A DNA stretch of 64,000 nucleotides. It comes from Deltaproteobacteria bacterium (lineage in GTDB: Bacteria; Desulfobacterota; Desulfobacteria; Desulfobacterales; Desulfatirhabdiaceae). The stretch is from positions 1-64,000 of the forward strand of contig JACRBZ010000014.1 of NCBI GenBank assembly GCA_016219185.1, written 5' to 3'. Below the pieces are notes generated by a model, which was given only the letters and a program-made list of their open reading frames with translations, was not told the origin of the DNA and searched no databases. The position numbers and the translations under genes are program-made. Below are positions 63,299 to 64,000 of the stretch, one piece after another (positions within the stretch are counted from its first letter, which is position 1; each line of letters starts with the position of its first letter).

Positions 63299-63419
63299 CA
63301 TTTAAAAAGACGTTGTTGGTATTTTCCGTAAATCGGCAAATGGTTGCCACATGCGATCTTTTGCGGCTCTGTCGGAAACCAGGATGACAAAATCGTACAC
63401 ATCGTGAAAGGGGCGGTTC

Positions 63420-64000
63420 ATGGATCCATCCGTATCAGAAGATTTTCGAAATTATTTAATCAAAGTTCGTGATTTCGTGCAGAAGGAACTCGATCCCATC
63501 CACATGGCGGTGGAGCGGGAAGCGGAGATTCCGGAAGATGTTGTCGAGAAAATGCGAAGGCTCGGCCTTTTCGGCCTGTCGATTTCCAAGACCTACGGGG
63601 GATTGGGGCTGACGACTCTGGAGGAAGTCCTGATTTATGAAGAAATTACCCAAACCAACGCCTGCTATCGATCACGCATCGGGACCAGCAACGGCATCGG
63701 CTCCATGGGCATCCTCTACGACGGCACGGAGGAGCAACGGAGGCACTATCTGCCCCGCGTCGCATCGGGCGAGTGGACGGCCGCCTTTGCGCTGACCGAG
63801 CCGGATGCCGGCTCGGATGCCGCCAACATCAGCACCCGAGCCGTGCTCGACGGAGACTGCTGGGTCCTGAACGGCACCAAGCAATTTATCACCAATGCCG
63901 ATACTGCTCACGTTTTTACCACGATCGCCGTAACCGACGAGGTAAAAAAGACCAGCGGTGGGGTTACCGCCTTTATCGTGGAACAGGGCATGGCGGGGTT
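63420..64000 (+). CDS. Acyl-CoA dehydrogenase, N-terminal part (runs off the window)
   Basis: The first 193 residues of an acyl-CoA dehydrogenase. The N-terminal helical domain (FRNYLIKVRDFVQKELDP) and the FALTEPDAGSDAANI signature, plus LNGTKQFITNAD, are clear. It oxidises an acyl-CoA with FAD and passes electrons to ETF; chain length and the catalytic Glu lie beyond the edge. The ATG at 63420 has AAGGGGCGG upstream. Likely controlled by the promoter and operator array at 63.05 kb. Confidence 0.93.
   Translation, partial: MDPSVSEDFRNYLIKVRDFVQKELDPIHMAVEREAEIPEDVVEKMRRLGLFGLSISKTYGGLGLTTLEEVLIYEEITQTNACYRSRIGTSNGIGSMGILYDGTEEQRRHYLPRVASGEWTAAFALTEPDAGSDAANISTRAVLDGDCWVLNGTKQFITNADTAHVFTTIAVTDEVKKTSGGVTAFIVEQGMAG

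Larger units (their letters stand above)
62585..63419. other. 835-base regulatory interval
   Basis: No gene supported. It holds, in order, a composite palindrome (62825-62943), a promoter overlapped by a tandem repeat (63040-63101), a perfect hairpin (63155-63186) and a second composite palindrome (63208-63298), each listed separately. Confidence 0.7.

Overview
The window looks like chromosome from an anaerobic Desulfobacterota (deltaproteobacterial) organism, probably a sulfate-reducer relative. This is inferred from the gene families (SH3-anchor protein, Fe-S/flavoprotein fusion, AMACR-like CoA transferase and ECH-type genes), the intermediate GC content and the family of short CCCCCTTT...AAAGGGGG palindromes. 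No rRNA, tRNA or CRISPR array was seen.

Layout. 0.06-12.1 kb (+): a compact division and cell-wall (dcw) cluster, murF-mraY-murD-ftsW-murG-murC-murB-ftsQ-ftsA-ftsZ, with several 4-base ATGA overlaps and no ddl. 12.1-20.1 kb: a B12-binding radical SAM protein, a DUF1178 zinc-ribbon protein, an SH3 anchor protein, nadB, dnaJ, queD, a CYTH (class IV cyclase-like) protein and rlmN. 20.1-26.2 kb (+): a translation and RNA-maturation block, ffh-rpsP-khpA-rimM-trmD-SPOUT methyltransferase-rplS-rnhB-yraN-rsmI. 26.4-28.4 kb: a tandem universal stress protein, a DOMON-like protein and a 52-residue Cys-rich protein read from the minus strand. 28.4-33.3 kb (-): a four-gene pyruvate/2-oxoacid dehydrogenase operon (E1alpha-E1beta-E2-E3). 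33.8-43.0 kb: an MFS transporter, a decayed chemotaxis receptor, a 900-residue ferredoxin/flavoprotein fusion, a 70-residue protein, a 1015-residue PHP-like membrane protein that I cannot assign, and a nitrilase-fold amidase. 43.1-50.4 kb (-): folD, argC, an ABC importer (ATPase plus fused double permease) directly after larC, and a UPF0316 protein. 50.4-56.5 kb (-): a macro-domain protein and a CoA-ester cluster (CaiB/AMACR-like, dienoyl-CoA isomerase-like, thiolase-like, enoyl-CoA hydratase-like) with a secreted CDP-diacylglycerol pyrophosphatase-like protein and a 60-residue protein between them. 57.0-59.4 kb (+): mobA, a moaE-like gene, a membrane protein and a methyltransferase. 59.4-64.0 kb: a DUF4143 AAA protein, a solitary HicB, an IclR regulator and the start of an acyl-CoA dehydrogenase that runs off the window.

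Non-coding structure of note. Three clear copies and one diverged copy of a roughly 150-bp MITE-like element (27.96, 44.10, 56.48 and 56.80 kb) are present; two are flanked by direct repeats that look like target-site duplications. The 835-bp interval between the IclR gene and the acyl-CoA dehydrogenase holds a near-consensus promoter overlapped by a 20-bp tandem repeat (operator-like), a perfect 12-bp hairpin and two composite palindromes.

The best candidates for something undescribed are the 38.9-43.0 kb small-protein/PHP-membrane/amidase trio, the 52-residue protein with mirror-symmetric cysteine spacing, the coupled mini-gene between murG and murC, and the operator array at 63.05 kb.
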